Of a stretch of 64,000 bases of DNA, positions 1-11,468 are shown one piece after another (the stretch's first letter is position 1; the number at the start of each line of letters is the position of its first letter). Origin of the DNA: Rhizodiscina lignyota (lineage: Eukaryota > Ascomycota > Dothideomycetes > Aulographales > Rhizodiscinaceae); NCBI GenBank assembly GCA_010015805.1, contig ML978127.1, positions 1,364,001-1,428,000 of the forward strand, written 5' to 3'. Position numbers and translations under genes: made by a program. The notes below the pieces were generated by a model. It made no database searches. It saw only the letters and a list, made by a program, of their open reading frames with translations, and had not been told where the DNA came from.

Positions 1-1253
1 CTGGCTCCTTGTAGAAGATGAGGACCTCAGGAACGGCTGCCTCGATTTCCTGTACCAGTTTACCGCCGTCACAGAAAACGTCGAATTGATGACTCAGACA
101 CTCAATTTGGAAGCACTTGTGGAACAGCTGGTGCGATTGCTAATGTTCAATGCTAATCCTAGAGTTGAGTATGAGAGACAACAGTCGCAAACCAAAAGAA
201 TAAAAGCACCAGCTGGCCCGCCAAAGCTGTCCACCAATATCATCGACGATATCCTGAAGATTCCGGATAACCGGGAGCTCAGCTCGAACTGGTCAGTGCC
301 CCAGCCTTATTGATTCATGTTACAGATGACTCACAATCCACAGGCTACGTACATGCTACGAAGAAGACAAGGAGGAACAAGTGACCCAGATCGCCATATG
401 GCAGGCCTATAACGACACTTTCAATCCCCAGAAGACTCGCCGCGAAATGATGCAAGCCAAAGACTTCATCCAGAACGTCTCAGCTACCTTTGTTGGCGCG
501 AGCGCGCATATCGATCAAGACCCGAATGGCCAGAACAAATACGTCATCAGGGGTCTGAAACCACGCGTTGTCCCAGTGGACCCGAGGACGAAGACTCCAT
601 ATTTCAAGTGCAACTGGGTGGTGCCTGGAGATGGGGATAAGGAGACGGAATGCGGGGAGTACTATTCAAAACCGAAGGATCTATGGCAGCACGTCATCAC
701 ATCGCACCTGGAAATCCAACAGGACGGGCGTGGTGGACCGAAGTTCGCTCCGGAGGGCGCGCCGAAGTACATATGCCGTTGGGGTGGGTGCGGAAAGTTC
801 GCAGCAAAAGGTGGAACGACGAGTCCGTGGCTTATAAGCAAACATGTGCAAACACATATGCCGGATACGAGCTCGAAGGCAGGCCTGCGACAGAAGGCAC
901 ACCGCAATGGAGAAGAAGAGGCCAGTCCTCCTAGAGTGGGTGCCACACGCTTCTGGCTGAACACGCAGGATGACGACGGCGGGAATGCTGCTGGCCTGCC
1001 ACTTGCTAGCGTACTGGTGCTGAGGAATCTGGCGAGGCAGCTTGCGAAGGTCGACGCGCACTCTGAAGCTGGTGTTGCGCAGGAAATGCGCATGACGATG
1101 GGAGGAGGTGGCGGACAAGTTGAGAAGGATGGGCTGGTGGCAAAGGTATTTGCGCCAGTGAAGGAGCAGCTCTACTTCGTCATGGCTTATAATAAGTCCC
1201 TGAGGGAGTATATCGCCAGTTTGACGACTGCGATAGCGGCAGGAGACGGTTGA
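1..1253 (+). CDS. rsc9: RSC chromatin-remodelling complex subunit Rsc9-like, C-terminal part
   Basis: The frame is open from the left edge (reading W-L-L-V-E-D from base 2), so the N-terminus, including any ARID DNA-binding domain, lies outside the window. One intron at 292-343 joins SSNW to LRTCYEEDKEE and restores the family phrase DDILKIP..NWL...DITQIAIWQAY. Downstream, two zinc-finger-like cysteine/histidine clusters are visible: CNW...ECGEYY..PKDLWQHV..SH, and CRWGGCGKF...KHVQTH. Both are typical of the C-terminal half of fungal Rsc9, which helps the RSC remodeller bind chromatin in the nucleus. The last 60 residues are less conserved. Family assignment comes from recalled motif order and not from a search. 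The TGA stop is at 1251-1253. Confidence 0.85.
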
Positions 1254-2098
1254 TGAGGCACTAATGGACGGGATGGGAATGCATGCAGCGAGGAGTCTGG
1301 CGTCCGGAAAATGCATTTGACAGTTTTTATCATGGCTTAATCTGTCCTTCCTTGCTGAGATTAGCATGGCTCTTGCCTATCGGCGCTGCTTTGATGTACC
1401 ATTAGAATTTTATCGACACTGAATTCAAGTTAAATTAGATTTGCATACCAAAGCGAAGGCCGTTATTCGTCTGCGTTATCTAAAAGTCTCGATGTCCCTC
1501 TTTTTCCTCTCGAGCATCAATCCAATTCGGTCAAAAATCTTAAAATGTACTTCTCACATACCTATTGAGCGTGAATCGACGAAAGTTAGAAGCGTCAAAC
1601 GCGAAATCTGGCGTGTTTGCACAGCATCAATGTAAGTACCTACAGGGTCCACTCACATGCTGTACGCGGACTTGGAGATTCTTCACTACTTGTGAATCAA
1701 GCTAAGTTTTCAGACGGCATTAAATCCATAATTGCTACCACGTCCCAGATCCGGATTCTGAATTTCCTTTCCTCGCCTCCTCGTCGAGCATCAGTTTGCT
1801 GATATCAGAAGCGTTGAGGCGCAATTCCCAAGTGGTTGTGAAGCATCAATTCGCTCGGGTCAGAAGTATTAACACTGATTTTATGTGTCGATCGAGCATC
1901 GGTATGATTATATCAGAAGAGTCAGAGCCCCTTTCCCGCAAATTCGCGCCAGCACTACACATTTCTGCGCAAAGAGATAGGACTTCACGCGACGCAAGGC
2001 AAGATGGCCGAAATAAAGCATTAAACGTCAAACATGTTAATCCTATCGTGCCATCCTAGCTAACCTGTCGCAATTCATGGCTGTGTTGCTATGCCATG
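1254..2098. other. Intergenic, no gene seen
   Basis: This stretch lies between the RSC9-like stop and the BTB relic. It holds only short ORFs under 90 codons on both strands, without recognisable domains. The part from about 1380 to 1790 is AT-richer than the flanking genes and looks like non-coding spacer. Confidence 0.6.
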
Positions 2099-2617
2099 CT
2101 AAATTCTATCCCGACGAGCCAATTGTGCCGCTAGGGTTCTGCTCCGCTTATGGTTCTGCGCTGCAATTTTGCATCTCCAGCCATAACTATCATCCCTCAG
2201 TCGTCGCCCCTCAATCATCCTTACTTGCGACTTCCAGTCTAGCGAGGCGTTCTTGAAGGTGCACTCGCGGCAGATAAACTCCAAAGTCGGCTTGATCTAG
2301 CAAGACTCGTCCTCCGGATCCATGAAGCAGTGGAACATGAAGTTTTGATGGTAGTACGACATGTATTGCTTGTAGGAGCTTTTGTACAGGAAGCGGAGCA
2401 TGATCTCGACATCAACTTCAAAATTGTCAGCGGAAAGGTCGATATTGCTCGTGAATGCTTCTTTTAACCCACCCTCAACAGCACTGCGAAAGAACTTCGA
2501 GCGAGGGCTGACTACGGCCTTGTGAACTTTGAAGGTTTTGTCTCTATAATGGATAGTCAGATCAGATATCATTTCATGGCCACAAGGTCCTGCTTCGCTA
2601 AGCGAATATACGGACTG
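2099..2617 (-). pseudogene. BTB/POZ-domain gene relic with an in-frame stop
   Basis: Read on the minus strand, a BTB/POZ core is clear: SDLTI, then FKVHKAVVSPRSKFF, then a GG(L)KEA element, ending in EIMLRFLYKSSY. BTB domains mediate dimerisation and Cul3-type interactions. The frame is open upstream of the first ATG (2572) to about 2617, where a TAG stops it. It ends at TAG 2297-2299 after DPEDESC, but the same frame stays open beyond that codon to 2099, with a CRECTF segment. The post-BTB region usual in fungal family members is missing or unrecognisable. I read this as a degraded, truncated copy. A short functional 91-aa BTB protein cannot be excluded. Confidence 0.5.
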
Positions 2618-3476
2618 CTACTAGAGGCGGAGGCGATTGAGATATAAAGTAAGAGTCGGGGGTTCGGGTTCGGATCTGTTTTTAGAGTGACTCGTGAGTT
2701 CAGTTGGTAGGTTCGAGAGACGTGGGTGAGAGAATGTGGAATTGACTTGGGATGAAATCCGCAGTCTACACCTTGTCTACAATGACATGTTTATTGACTG
2801 CATAAAGCATGGGCGGCTCAGCATGGGTGCAGGCAAGACATTTATCCGTTTGGTGAGGAAGACCGTCGCAACTTTTTTCCATCTCTTTGACGGTGGACGA
2901 CATCTTTGGAGACTGACTCTGGCGATACGTATGTACGCTGGAGATTTTACAGTTAAAGAAATTGAGGAGGCCTTGATGGAGCTTAAGGGGTTGAAACGCG
3001 CTGCCCTATCACCATCACAGGCTGGATTGTAATGAATGATGATCTGAAACAGGTGGAAGTAGATGATGAGCGTAAAGAGCGGATTTTGGACGCAATAAAG
3101 GGATCGTAGGAGGTTGATGATTCTCTGAAAAGCTCCTTGAGGTTCTCGGAGCTATGTACGGATGGTGGAAAGGAGAGAACCCCCTTGCGATTCTTCTGGG
3201 GTGCTACGAACGACGGTACATGGACATAGCCTTTGAGAATTCGCAGAGCATGCTTATCATGGAAATACATACGTGATAGAGGGTCCACTACTCTTGAGGT
3301 AGAAATTGGGAGGAGATGTCAATTATCAAAGCTGAACCGAAGAAAGCTGAGCCCGATTGCAGCCCACGGCAAGTGCCGTCTGTGAGACCCGGCAGTGACG
3401 CGCTCCTGCGTGGCACCCAAATTTTTATTTAGAGCCGCAAGGGCTCGAGACAAAGCGCCGTCAACAAACAACCACC
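2618..3476. other. Intergenic and upstream region of kap123
   Basis: There are two overlapping unassigned ORFs, one at 2736-3032 plus (98 codons from a GTG, no ATG near its start) and one at 2983-3288 minus. Neither carries a recognisable domain. The last 100 bases hold a small GC hairpin, GAGCC-gcaag-GGCTC at 3432-3446, just ahead of the ACCACC-ATG start context of kap123. Confidence 0.5.
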
Positions 3477-6400
3477 ATGGACGAACAGGAATTTTTGCAG
3501 CTCTTGGAGAGCTTGCTTACTCGTACGAGCCTCTTTAAGACTCCAACTGCCATGTATCCACTAACGAGCCCCCTTTAGCACAAACCGAGCGCGTCAAGGC
3601 TGCAACGGCGGCACTGAACAAAAAATACTATACCTCACCGTCTTCTCTCACCGCTCTCATCCACATCCTCACCTCACATCAATCACCTGCTCTGCGACAG
3701 CTTGCTGCTGTAGAAGCGCGTAAATTAGTCTCGAAGCACTGGTCCTCGATTCCCGCAGATCAGAAACCGACGATACGCAACAGCCTCCTGCAGACGTCGC
3801 TCAACGAAGAGAATACGCTCGCCAGGCACTCGACTGCGCGCGTCATTGCGGCAATCGCAAAAATAGACCTCGAAGATGGAGAGTGGACAGATCTGCCGAA
3901 TACACTGCAACAAGCGGCGGCGAGTGAGACGCCTCGTCACCGGGAGGTTGCTGTGTACATCATATACACCTTATTGGATACGCTGGGAGACTTCTTCATG
4001 GAGAACTTGAGCAATCTGTTTGCATTGTTCTCTAAGACAATTCAAGACCCAGACAGCATCGAGGTTCGAGCAAACACCATGCTCGCGCTTAGTCGAGTTG
4101 CCATGCTCCTGGATCCAGAAGAAGATCCAGACTCGACGAAGTACTTCCAAGATTCCATCCCCAACATGGTTGCCGTTCTCAAGAATGCGATAGATTCTGA
4201 GGACGAGGATCACGCCATGCAATGCTTCGAAGTCTTCCAAACCTTGCTTGGCTGTGAATCTGTGCTGTTGCAGAAACACTTCGGCAATCTCGTCAAATTT
4301 ATGCTGGAGCTCGCTATTCAAACTTCAATTGACGACAGCTACCGGACACAAGCTCTCGCATTCTTACATCAATGTGTAAAGTACCGAAGGCTCAAGGTGC
4401 AAAGTCTAAAGATTGGTGAAGAAATGACCGTGAAGGCGCTGCAGATTGTCAGCGAGCTTGACGCCGATGATGACCCTGATGATGAAGACGCCACGCCTGC
4501 TAGGTCTGCTCTTGGTCTACTTGATTCCCTCGCATCTAGTCTCCCGCCAAATCAAGTTCTTGTGCCGTTGCTGCATGCTATCGGACCTTACGTCAGGAAT
4601 CCAAATGCCCAGTTCCGGCAAGCAGGTATGCTGGCTCTCGGGATGTGCGTGGAAGGGGCGCCAGATTTTGTTGCGACACAGCTTAAAGAGATCTTGCCGA
4701 TGGTTCTCCATCTCCTTGAGGACCCGGAAGTTAGAGTTCGCGCCGCGACGCTCAGTTGCATCGCTAGGCTGGCGGATGACTTGGCGGAGGAGATGGGCAA
4801 GGAACACCAAAAATTAATTCCTGCGCTGGTCCAGAATCTCGACACGGCTGCGCGCGGCCTACAAACCCCTCAAGCCGAGCAAAATCTGAATGTTATCAAG
4901 AACAACTGTATCGCCGTCGAAGCGCTCATTGAGGGTCTCACGGTTGAGGATGCTGCAAGATATGTCCCGGAACTTGTACCCAGAATCAGCAGGTTGGTTG
5001 AACAGGATGATTTGAAGACGAAGATGGCTGCGGTAGGCGCTCTCGGCTCCGTTGCGTCTGCATCGGAGAAGGCGTTTGCGCCATACTTCCAGGAGACTAT
5101 GCAAGAGCTCGGCAAGTATGTCGAGTTGAAGGAGTCCCAAGACGACTTGGAATTGCGTGGTGCTGTCTGTGATTCAATTGGCAAGATTGCTCAGGCAGTC
5201 GGTGCAGAAGCATTCAAGCAGTTCGTGGGGCCGTTGATGCAGGCGTCAGAAGAAGCATTGCATCTGGATCATCCAAGACTACGCGAGACAACCTACATTA
5301 TCTGGAGTACCATGGCCAAAGTCTATGAGGAGGATTTTGAGCCGTGGCTACAAGGTGTAGTGAAAGGCCTCCATGATTGCTTGCAGCAAGATGAGAAGGA
5401 GCTTGACATTGCGCTTGGTGAAGAGGCAAAGGACCTCATCGGACAAGAAGTTACGATTGCGGGTCGAAAGCTGAAAGTTACAGCCGCAACGGACGACGAT
5501 GAAGATGAAACCATCGAAGTAGACGACGAAGACGAAGACGAAGACTGGGACGACATCGACGGCGTTACGGCTGTGGCGATGGAGAAGGAGATTTCTCTCG
5601 AAGTCATCGGTGACGTGCTCACACACACCCGGCGGAAATATCTCCCTTACTTCCAAAAAACCGTTGAGATTGTGCTTCAGCTGGTTGAGCATTCATATGA
5701 AGGCGTCCGCAAGGCTGCGCTGGGTACTCTGTGGAGAGCCTATGCATGCCTCTGGGGCCTTGCGGAGGGCGATGGAATGGCTCATTGGCAACCTGGACTA
5801 CCGTTGAAGGTGCAACCGACTGAGGATCTGACCAAGCTGGGTGAGATGGTCATGACTGCGACATTGGCTACTTGGCAAGACGAGATCGATCGGTAAGGGT
5901 ACCCTTTTCCATTCTATTCACCTGCGTGGACTAATTTTAGGATGACACAATTTTCGTTATACCCAGCTCACTCTGACGCACAAAGTGCGGTTGACGTGAA
6001 CGCGAATCTACTTCTGATCTATATTCTACTTCTCTATTTTCTTTTTGACAGCTTTGAGACACATGAGGCCTTACTTCTCAAACTAGGGGCACCGTGACCG
6101 ACATCAACCGCGATCTCGCCGCAACTCTGAAACTCTGTGGCCCTGCCGTCCTTATTGGCAAGTCCGGAACTGTAGTCCCTCAAATCACGAACCAGCTGCT
6201 TGCCATCATCACGAAGCGCCATGTCTGCCAACAAGATCTTGGCGACGACGGTGTCGATGATGATCTCCCAGAGGAGTCTTCAGAGTACGACTGGCTCGTC
6301 ATCGAGACGGCATGCGACGCGCTTGTTTCACTTTCCGCCGCGCTAGGTCCTGACTTTGGCGAGCTATGGAAGGCATTCGAGAAGCCAGTGCTCAAGTATG

Positions 6401-7034
6401 CCAGCGGTGGCGACGCCCTCGAGCGCAACACCGCTGTCGGCACTATTGCAGACTGCATCGGCAACATGGAGTCTGCCGTGACGCCTTACACCTCAACGCT
6501 TATGAAGCTGCTACTGCATCGTCTCGGAGACGAAGATTCGGACACCAAGGCGAACGCAGCTTATGGCGTTGGTTTGCTGTGCGAGAAATCCAATGATGCG
6601 GAGGTACTGAAGAATTACGTCGCGATCCTGGGCAAGTTGGAGCCGATGCTGCATGATCAGCAGAACCCGCGCGTTCTAGATAACGCGGCCGGCTGTGTGG
6701 CGAGGATGATTTCGAAGCATCCGGATAAGACGCCGCTGCAGGAGGTGCTGCCGAAGTTGGTGGAGTTGTTGCCGTTGAGGGAAGACTATGAGGAGAACGC
6801 GCCTGTGTACGGCATGATTGTCAAGCTTTGTGAGTTCCCTTCGCATGCTTTACGCAGGGCCCTGTGTAACTGATTTACCAAACAGATCAATCTGGCGATG
6901 ACACCATGCGGCAATTAACACCGTTGCTGAAACCGGTGCTTGAAAAAGTATTGGGACCACCGGAGGAGCAATTGGAAGAGGAGACGAGAAGCCAGCTGTT
7001 GCAGCTGGTGAAGTATTTGCAGGAGCAGGGTTAG
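3477..7034 (+). CDS. kap123: Importin beta-4 / karyopherin Kap123
   Basis: This is a nuclear import receptor of the importin-4/Kap123 class, which carries ribosomal proteins and histones H3/H4 through the nuclear pore. The model has four exons, with introns at 3523-3578 (56 nt), 5893-6086 (194 nt) and 6830-6885 (56 nt), and gives 1083 aa, close to the usual 1,100. The sequence is continuous HEAT repeats. An acidic loop (DDDEDETIEVDDEDEDEDWDD) lies near the middle, before the segment with VIGDVLTHTRRKYLPYF. The start is ACCACCATGG at 3477, followed by MDEQEFLQLLE. The first intron contains a consensus CTAACG branch site, and splicing gives LLTPQTERVKAA, matching the usual N-terminus. The second intron is unusually long for this window. 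Confidence 0.93.
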
Positions 7035-7551
7035 TGATGACAGGTTATGGCGCTATGACACAAGGAATGGCCATCGCAATGCGAGCGAATGATTGATGAC
7101 GGGTTATGAAATGCATTATGATGGGTGAAGACGCGACGTTGATACCAGATTATAGAGTGCGGTGACAAGGCTAAATAGAAGATTATGGCGAAGTGTATTG
7201 TGCACGTTACGGCGCGTCCTGAAAAGCTGGTTATGCTTGAATAGGTCCAGTGCAAATACAATGTCGAAGGGTGCGATGAGCCACATTTCGAAGGGCTTAG
7301 ATCATGATTCAGAGAATATATTGTGGCCCGGCAATGAAGGGATGCAGATTGAAGCGAGTGGTGAAATCGAGGTCGAGATGAGGACTCTGGGCTCTCACCG
7401 CCTGGCAGAACAAATTGGCCAATCACATGCGTTCCTCGTTCCCGAAAAGCGCATAGATATCGTGACGCCGAAAGAAGGCTTGTCGTACAGTTTTTCTAAG
7501 CAGCAAACATTCCCCTCTCTCCAACAACCCATCTTCGCTCTCTTACCCAAG
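7035..7551. other. Spacer upstream of fmn1
   Basis: This is 517 bases between the Kap123 stop and the chosen riboflavin kinase start. Its only notable property is that it stays open in the fmn1 reading frame from about 7162, with an in-frame ATG at 7261. A longer fmn1 N-terminus is therefore possible. Confidence 0.5.
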
Positions 7552-8739
7552 ATGCGGCCAGATGGTGCTCGAGATCCCATCGTCGGGCCAGACAGCGGTC
7601 CGCTACCACCATTCCCTCTCAAGCTATCCGGCAAGGTGATCAAAGGCTTCGGCCGGGGGAGCAAGGAGGTATGCGCTTTCAATATTTCGCTCAATATTGC
7701 CATCAATGGAGAACTCCGAGCATTGGCTACCAAGAGCACTGTTTGCTTCGACATCACATGTCCACTTCGGTCTAATTTGAATGCGAATACTTCGCAAGCG
7801 AGCTTTTTCCTTGTATTCGTGCTGTCGCCATTTCGGCAATCTTTTCCACGTTCTGCATATCCCTTCGTCTGGCACGTTATTGAATGTACTACACCTCGTC
7901 CCTTCCCTTGGGCCTCCAGTCGTCTGTCAATGCCACGTTTTTCTGCACGCAACGTACCCCATGTGCCCACCACGTCCCTCTGCACCACCTCGCCTCGTGG
8001 CCCTTGTGAGCTACACTCGCGTGATCCTCTCCTCCACTCCTTGTCATGCTAATCGCTTCCCTCCACGTGCTGTTATAATACGAGGTCATTGCTGACGAAC
8101 GTGCCACGAACCAATAGCTCGGCATACCGACGGCCAACATCCCTATCGAAGGGTTGAATGTCGGTGGTAACGAGAACCTCGATAGCGGCATCTACTTCGG
8201 CTGGGCGGGCCTAGATTTCCACTCTCATGGCTCAGACGCGAAGCAGCACCCTGGCCTGATGACGAAGCTAAAAGAGGCGACGGCAACCGTTGCCGGATGG
8301 GTGGGCGAGATGATCGCGGGTGATGAGGCTGACGATGCTGAAGAAGGATGGGATGGAAAGGGCCGGGTGCATCCGATGGTGATGAGCGTGGGTTGGAATC
8401 CGTACTATAAGAATGAGGTCCGGAGCGTGGTATGTCTGTACAGTGTCCGCGCGTGCAGGAGAGTGGGAAGACTAATTACCGAAACAGGAAGTTCACATCA
8501 TGCACAATTTCACGCACGACTTTTACGGTTCGCACTTGAACCTCATCATGCTGGGTTTCATCAGACCAGAGTATGATTACGTGTCGAAGGAGAGTCTCAT
8601 TGAAGACATCAAGACGGACATCGAAGTTGCCGGCAAAAGTCTCGCCCGCCCCGCGTGGGCGAAGTACCGCAAAGACAAATGCTTACTTGATTTCCCAGAA
8701 GCGCAAGAAAAAGATGTCAAGGCAGACGGCAAGGCGTAG
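7552..8739 (+). CDS. fmn1: Riboflavin kinase (FMN1 type)
   Basis: The enzyme phosphorylates riboflavin to FMN using ATP. There are three exons, with introns at 7669-8117 (449 nt) and 8430-8487 (58 nt), and the product is 226 aa, the normal fungal size. Exon 1 ends in [16 protein letters not shown]. Splicing joins it directly to [12 protein letters not shown], which contains the family signature G-x-PTAN that binds nucleotide and metal. Exon 2 continues with GIYFGWAGL and [13 protein letters not shown]. Exon 3 gives [14 protein letters not shown], where Glu is the expected catalytic-base region, then [10 protein letters not shown]. The start at 7552 gives a standard-length protein, but an in-frame ATG at 7261 would add 97 residues. 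The large first intron is atypical here. Confidence 0.93.
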
Positions 8740-9166
8740 AAGCACTGTAGCGATGCGTTGATGATACGACTTTAGAATTCATGATAGACCATGATGCTCT
8801 GATAGCACAACAAATACCAGAATAGACTCTGCGAAGCATTACCCGGACCGCGTAGTGTGTACGCTACCCTATATGCCTGACTCCGTCCCGATGCGAAACT
8901 TTTACACCCAAGCCTTTCACGGAAAAAGCGGACTGTCGGTGTCCGTTGGGTAGCCACTAGACATAATGGACGTATCAACACATTCGCCGCGATAACAATA
9001 GCACATGTACACCAAGAGACAAAATGAAAAGCCAAGCCAAGCCTCCTTGTCTGGACAGAAGGTATGCAAACGACAGGTCTTTATCCAAGAACCGGAATGG
9101 AACGTATTCATGGGAAACCCCTGCAACAACATAACATTAGATAGATCAGAAGCGCAAAAATTCGAG
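8740..9166. other. Convergent 3' spacer between fmn1 and acuK
   Basis: The two genes face each other across 427 bases. No ORF with a domain and no strong inverted-repeat terminator was seen. It presumably holds both 3' untranslated regions. Confidence 0.6.
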
Positions 9167-11468
9167 TCACCGACGGTGTTTCTCCGTCAGAATGGGAAGG
9201 AACTAGGCGATGTCAGCGGCATTCTTACACAGTCATAAATGGATCTCGACTGACCAACAAGGTGAACATCATTGGTGCGTCGAACACATCTCTCTTGATG
9301 TTCCACGTCATCATAGAGTTGACAGTGCCCTCGTTCTTGCCGAGCGCCAACATTTCCTCCTCTCTCTTGATATGATCATGGTCGTGCTCCTTCTTGATAT
9401 GCTTCTTGACCGGACCTTCGGCGCCATTAGTGCCATCTGCACCACCGCCATTCGCGTCCTCGGCAGAGTCCATGTCCTTTGTGCGATACTTGATCAACTT
9501 GCACGGCCGGTATTCGCGACCGGCAGGATCAACGTACGCATGCCTTGCGCAATCTTCCCAGAACTGGACGACTGATTCGTGGTCCAATAGTTCTGCGATC
9601 AAGACTGGTCTCGGCTTTGCAGCCTTTGCGTTGGCACTGTCGCCGTCTAGCGTTGATAGACGCGGTGTGTTGACCGCCCCTCGTGTGCTGGCACCCGTGT
9701 GATTGCCCGTCGACGCACCCAAGTTGATGTTGAGGTTTGGCGCCTTGCCGAGGAGCACGTCTCTCGGCCAGCCAGTCATGTAGCAGAACTCCTTTGTGAT
9801 GTATGCCACCTCGCCCGTACGGCGAAGGATGATTGCTGGCGTACCGGTTAGCGGGAGGATGTCGTGTTCCATTTCGCACAACGCGCGCTGGAAACCCTGC
9901 TCTGCGAAAATGAGATCGCGCTCGGACATCGCTCCATACGTATTGATGAGTGTCGGTCGATATGTAGCCAAAGCCTTTGCGATACGTAGTTTCTTGTCAG
10001 GCGAGTAGTACTTGGTCAAGAAGGCTTGGAGGCTGTGGAAGCCTTCCGTGTAACTGTATGGAGCCTTGACACCATCATAGATGGCATCGTAGTCACGCTT
10101 GCGCTTCTTCTGGGCGGCTGCGTGGATATGAAGTGCTTGGAGGGGAAGGTTTCCACGCTTCATGGCATCGTTCTGTGACTGCGGATGTGGAACTTGATAT
10201 TGTGATGATTGCCGTTGCTTCTGCTGCTTGAAGTTGTAGTATGGGCGTGTCTCGCTTGCATAAAGTGCTGGAGATGCTGGGGCATTGTCGTATGAAGGCC
10301 CGTATTCTTGGTTGGTCGAAGCCGGGCTGGCACTAGCAATACTGCCTGGACCAGCTCCAATAGCATATGCATTGCTGCTGACTGAATCGGTCCGACCAGG
10401 GCCATCATTAACAGGGTTGAACTGGCTGCTCATGCTGTTATGGCGTTGCCATTCGGAGCTGATCATCGGATCCTGATTGAACATGATGCCACCGTTAGAA
10501 CCATCAGCAAATGTTGAAGCGCTGTTGATCGGGCCACCGTAGTTAGCAGGCATTTGCATAGCCCCTACTAGGTGATTCTCGTTCGTAGGTGAGTCTGCAG
10601 CTCCGCCAGCAATGTGCCCAAGCATACCAAATTCCATGGCGCCGAATTGGTTGCCAAAATTAAAGCCAGAGATGTCAAAGTTGAACAAAGCAGGATCAGC
10701 CGGGTCAAAAGCAAATTGCTGAGCCAACTGCGACATTCCGGGTTGTGAAGAAGTCGGAATTGGGGCCATGCCTTGGGCCGATGGGGATTGCTGACTGGCA
10801 ATCGATTGGAATGACGGCGAAGTTGGTGACTGTTGGTTTGTGAAGGAACCATTTGAAGATAACGGAGGTGGGGGCATCGGAGTCTGATTCGATGTGCCAA
10901 ACATCTCAAAGTTGGAAGTTGGCTGAGCTGCTGTTGGATAATAGTTTGTCGATTGGGGAACGGTGACAGTGGCTGCGTTATGATTGTAAGTATTTCCATT
11001 GGAGCTTGTAAAAGGACCGCCAACTCCGGGCATAAGGTTTTCTGCAGCGACATCTTGAAGGTACTTCGCCTTCTTCCTTACGCCGTCTTGACATGAGGCC
11101 TCGATGCCTCGCTTGATGCAACGGTTGCAAGGCCGCTCATCGCCTGGAGCACGTTAGAGAGTCGGCCTTGACACTACAGCATATGAAGGATGAAACGAAA
11201 GTCGAAAGAAAAAAGAAAGAAACAGCGGCATACCGCAAGTCAGATGGGCTCTTTGGCAAGCGGCACAAGCTCTGCGAGCCTTCTTCCTCCTGGGTCTCTG
11301 GGGATCTTTGGCACTGGAGCTCTTGGTCTGACCATTGCCATTTGCATGTGCATTCGATGGCTCGCTTGAGCCTCGACCGTCATTGCTCTGTTCCATAGCC
11401 ATGTCGTCGTCCTCCTCTTCACCGTGAGATGACGGTGAAGGGGACACATCTTCGGCGTCTGGGATCAT
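9167..11468 (-). CDS. acuK: Zn2Cys6 gluconeogenesis activator, AcuK/Ert1 family
   Basis: This nuclear transcription factor activates gluconeogenic genes on non-sugar carbon sources. The modelled protein is 719 aa in three exons, with introns at 11144-11233 (90 nt) and 9203-9254 (52 nt). The first intron interrupts the zinc cluster. Splicing completes C-x2-C-x6-C-x5-C-x2-C-x8-C (CAAC, LTC, RPCNRC, ASC), followed by the linker [10 protein letters not shown] conserved block, [11 protein letters not shown] with EFGMLGH, is characteristic of AcuK. A PAS-like domain follows ([20 protein letters not shown]), ending in [10 protein letters not shown]. Without the last intron the ORF ends in an unlike tail (stop at 9225). 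Splicing 9203-9254 instead yields FLPIL near the C-terminus, as in the family. The N-terminus is acidic and Ser-rich. Confidence 0.9.

Noticed and set aside
681-1367. 228-codon antisense ORF
   Set aside because: It lies opposite the zinc-finger-bearing Rsc9 exon and has no domain, so it is a shadow of coding bias.
2695-2770. tRNA D-arm-like AGTTGGTAGGTTCGA
   Set aside because: No T-arm or acceptor partner lies within 80 bases.
7162-8052. 296-codon plus-strand ORF as a separate gene
   Set aside because: It is the upstream sequence, first exon and first intron of riboflavin kinase read through. The PTAN motif requires splicing.
7669-8117. FMN or TPP riboswitch in the riboflavin kinase intron
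   Set aside because: No conserved aptamer core could be recognised by eye. Only the intron length is unusual, so it is kept as a question and not a call.
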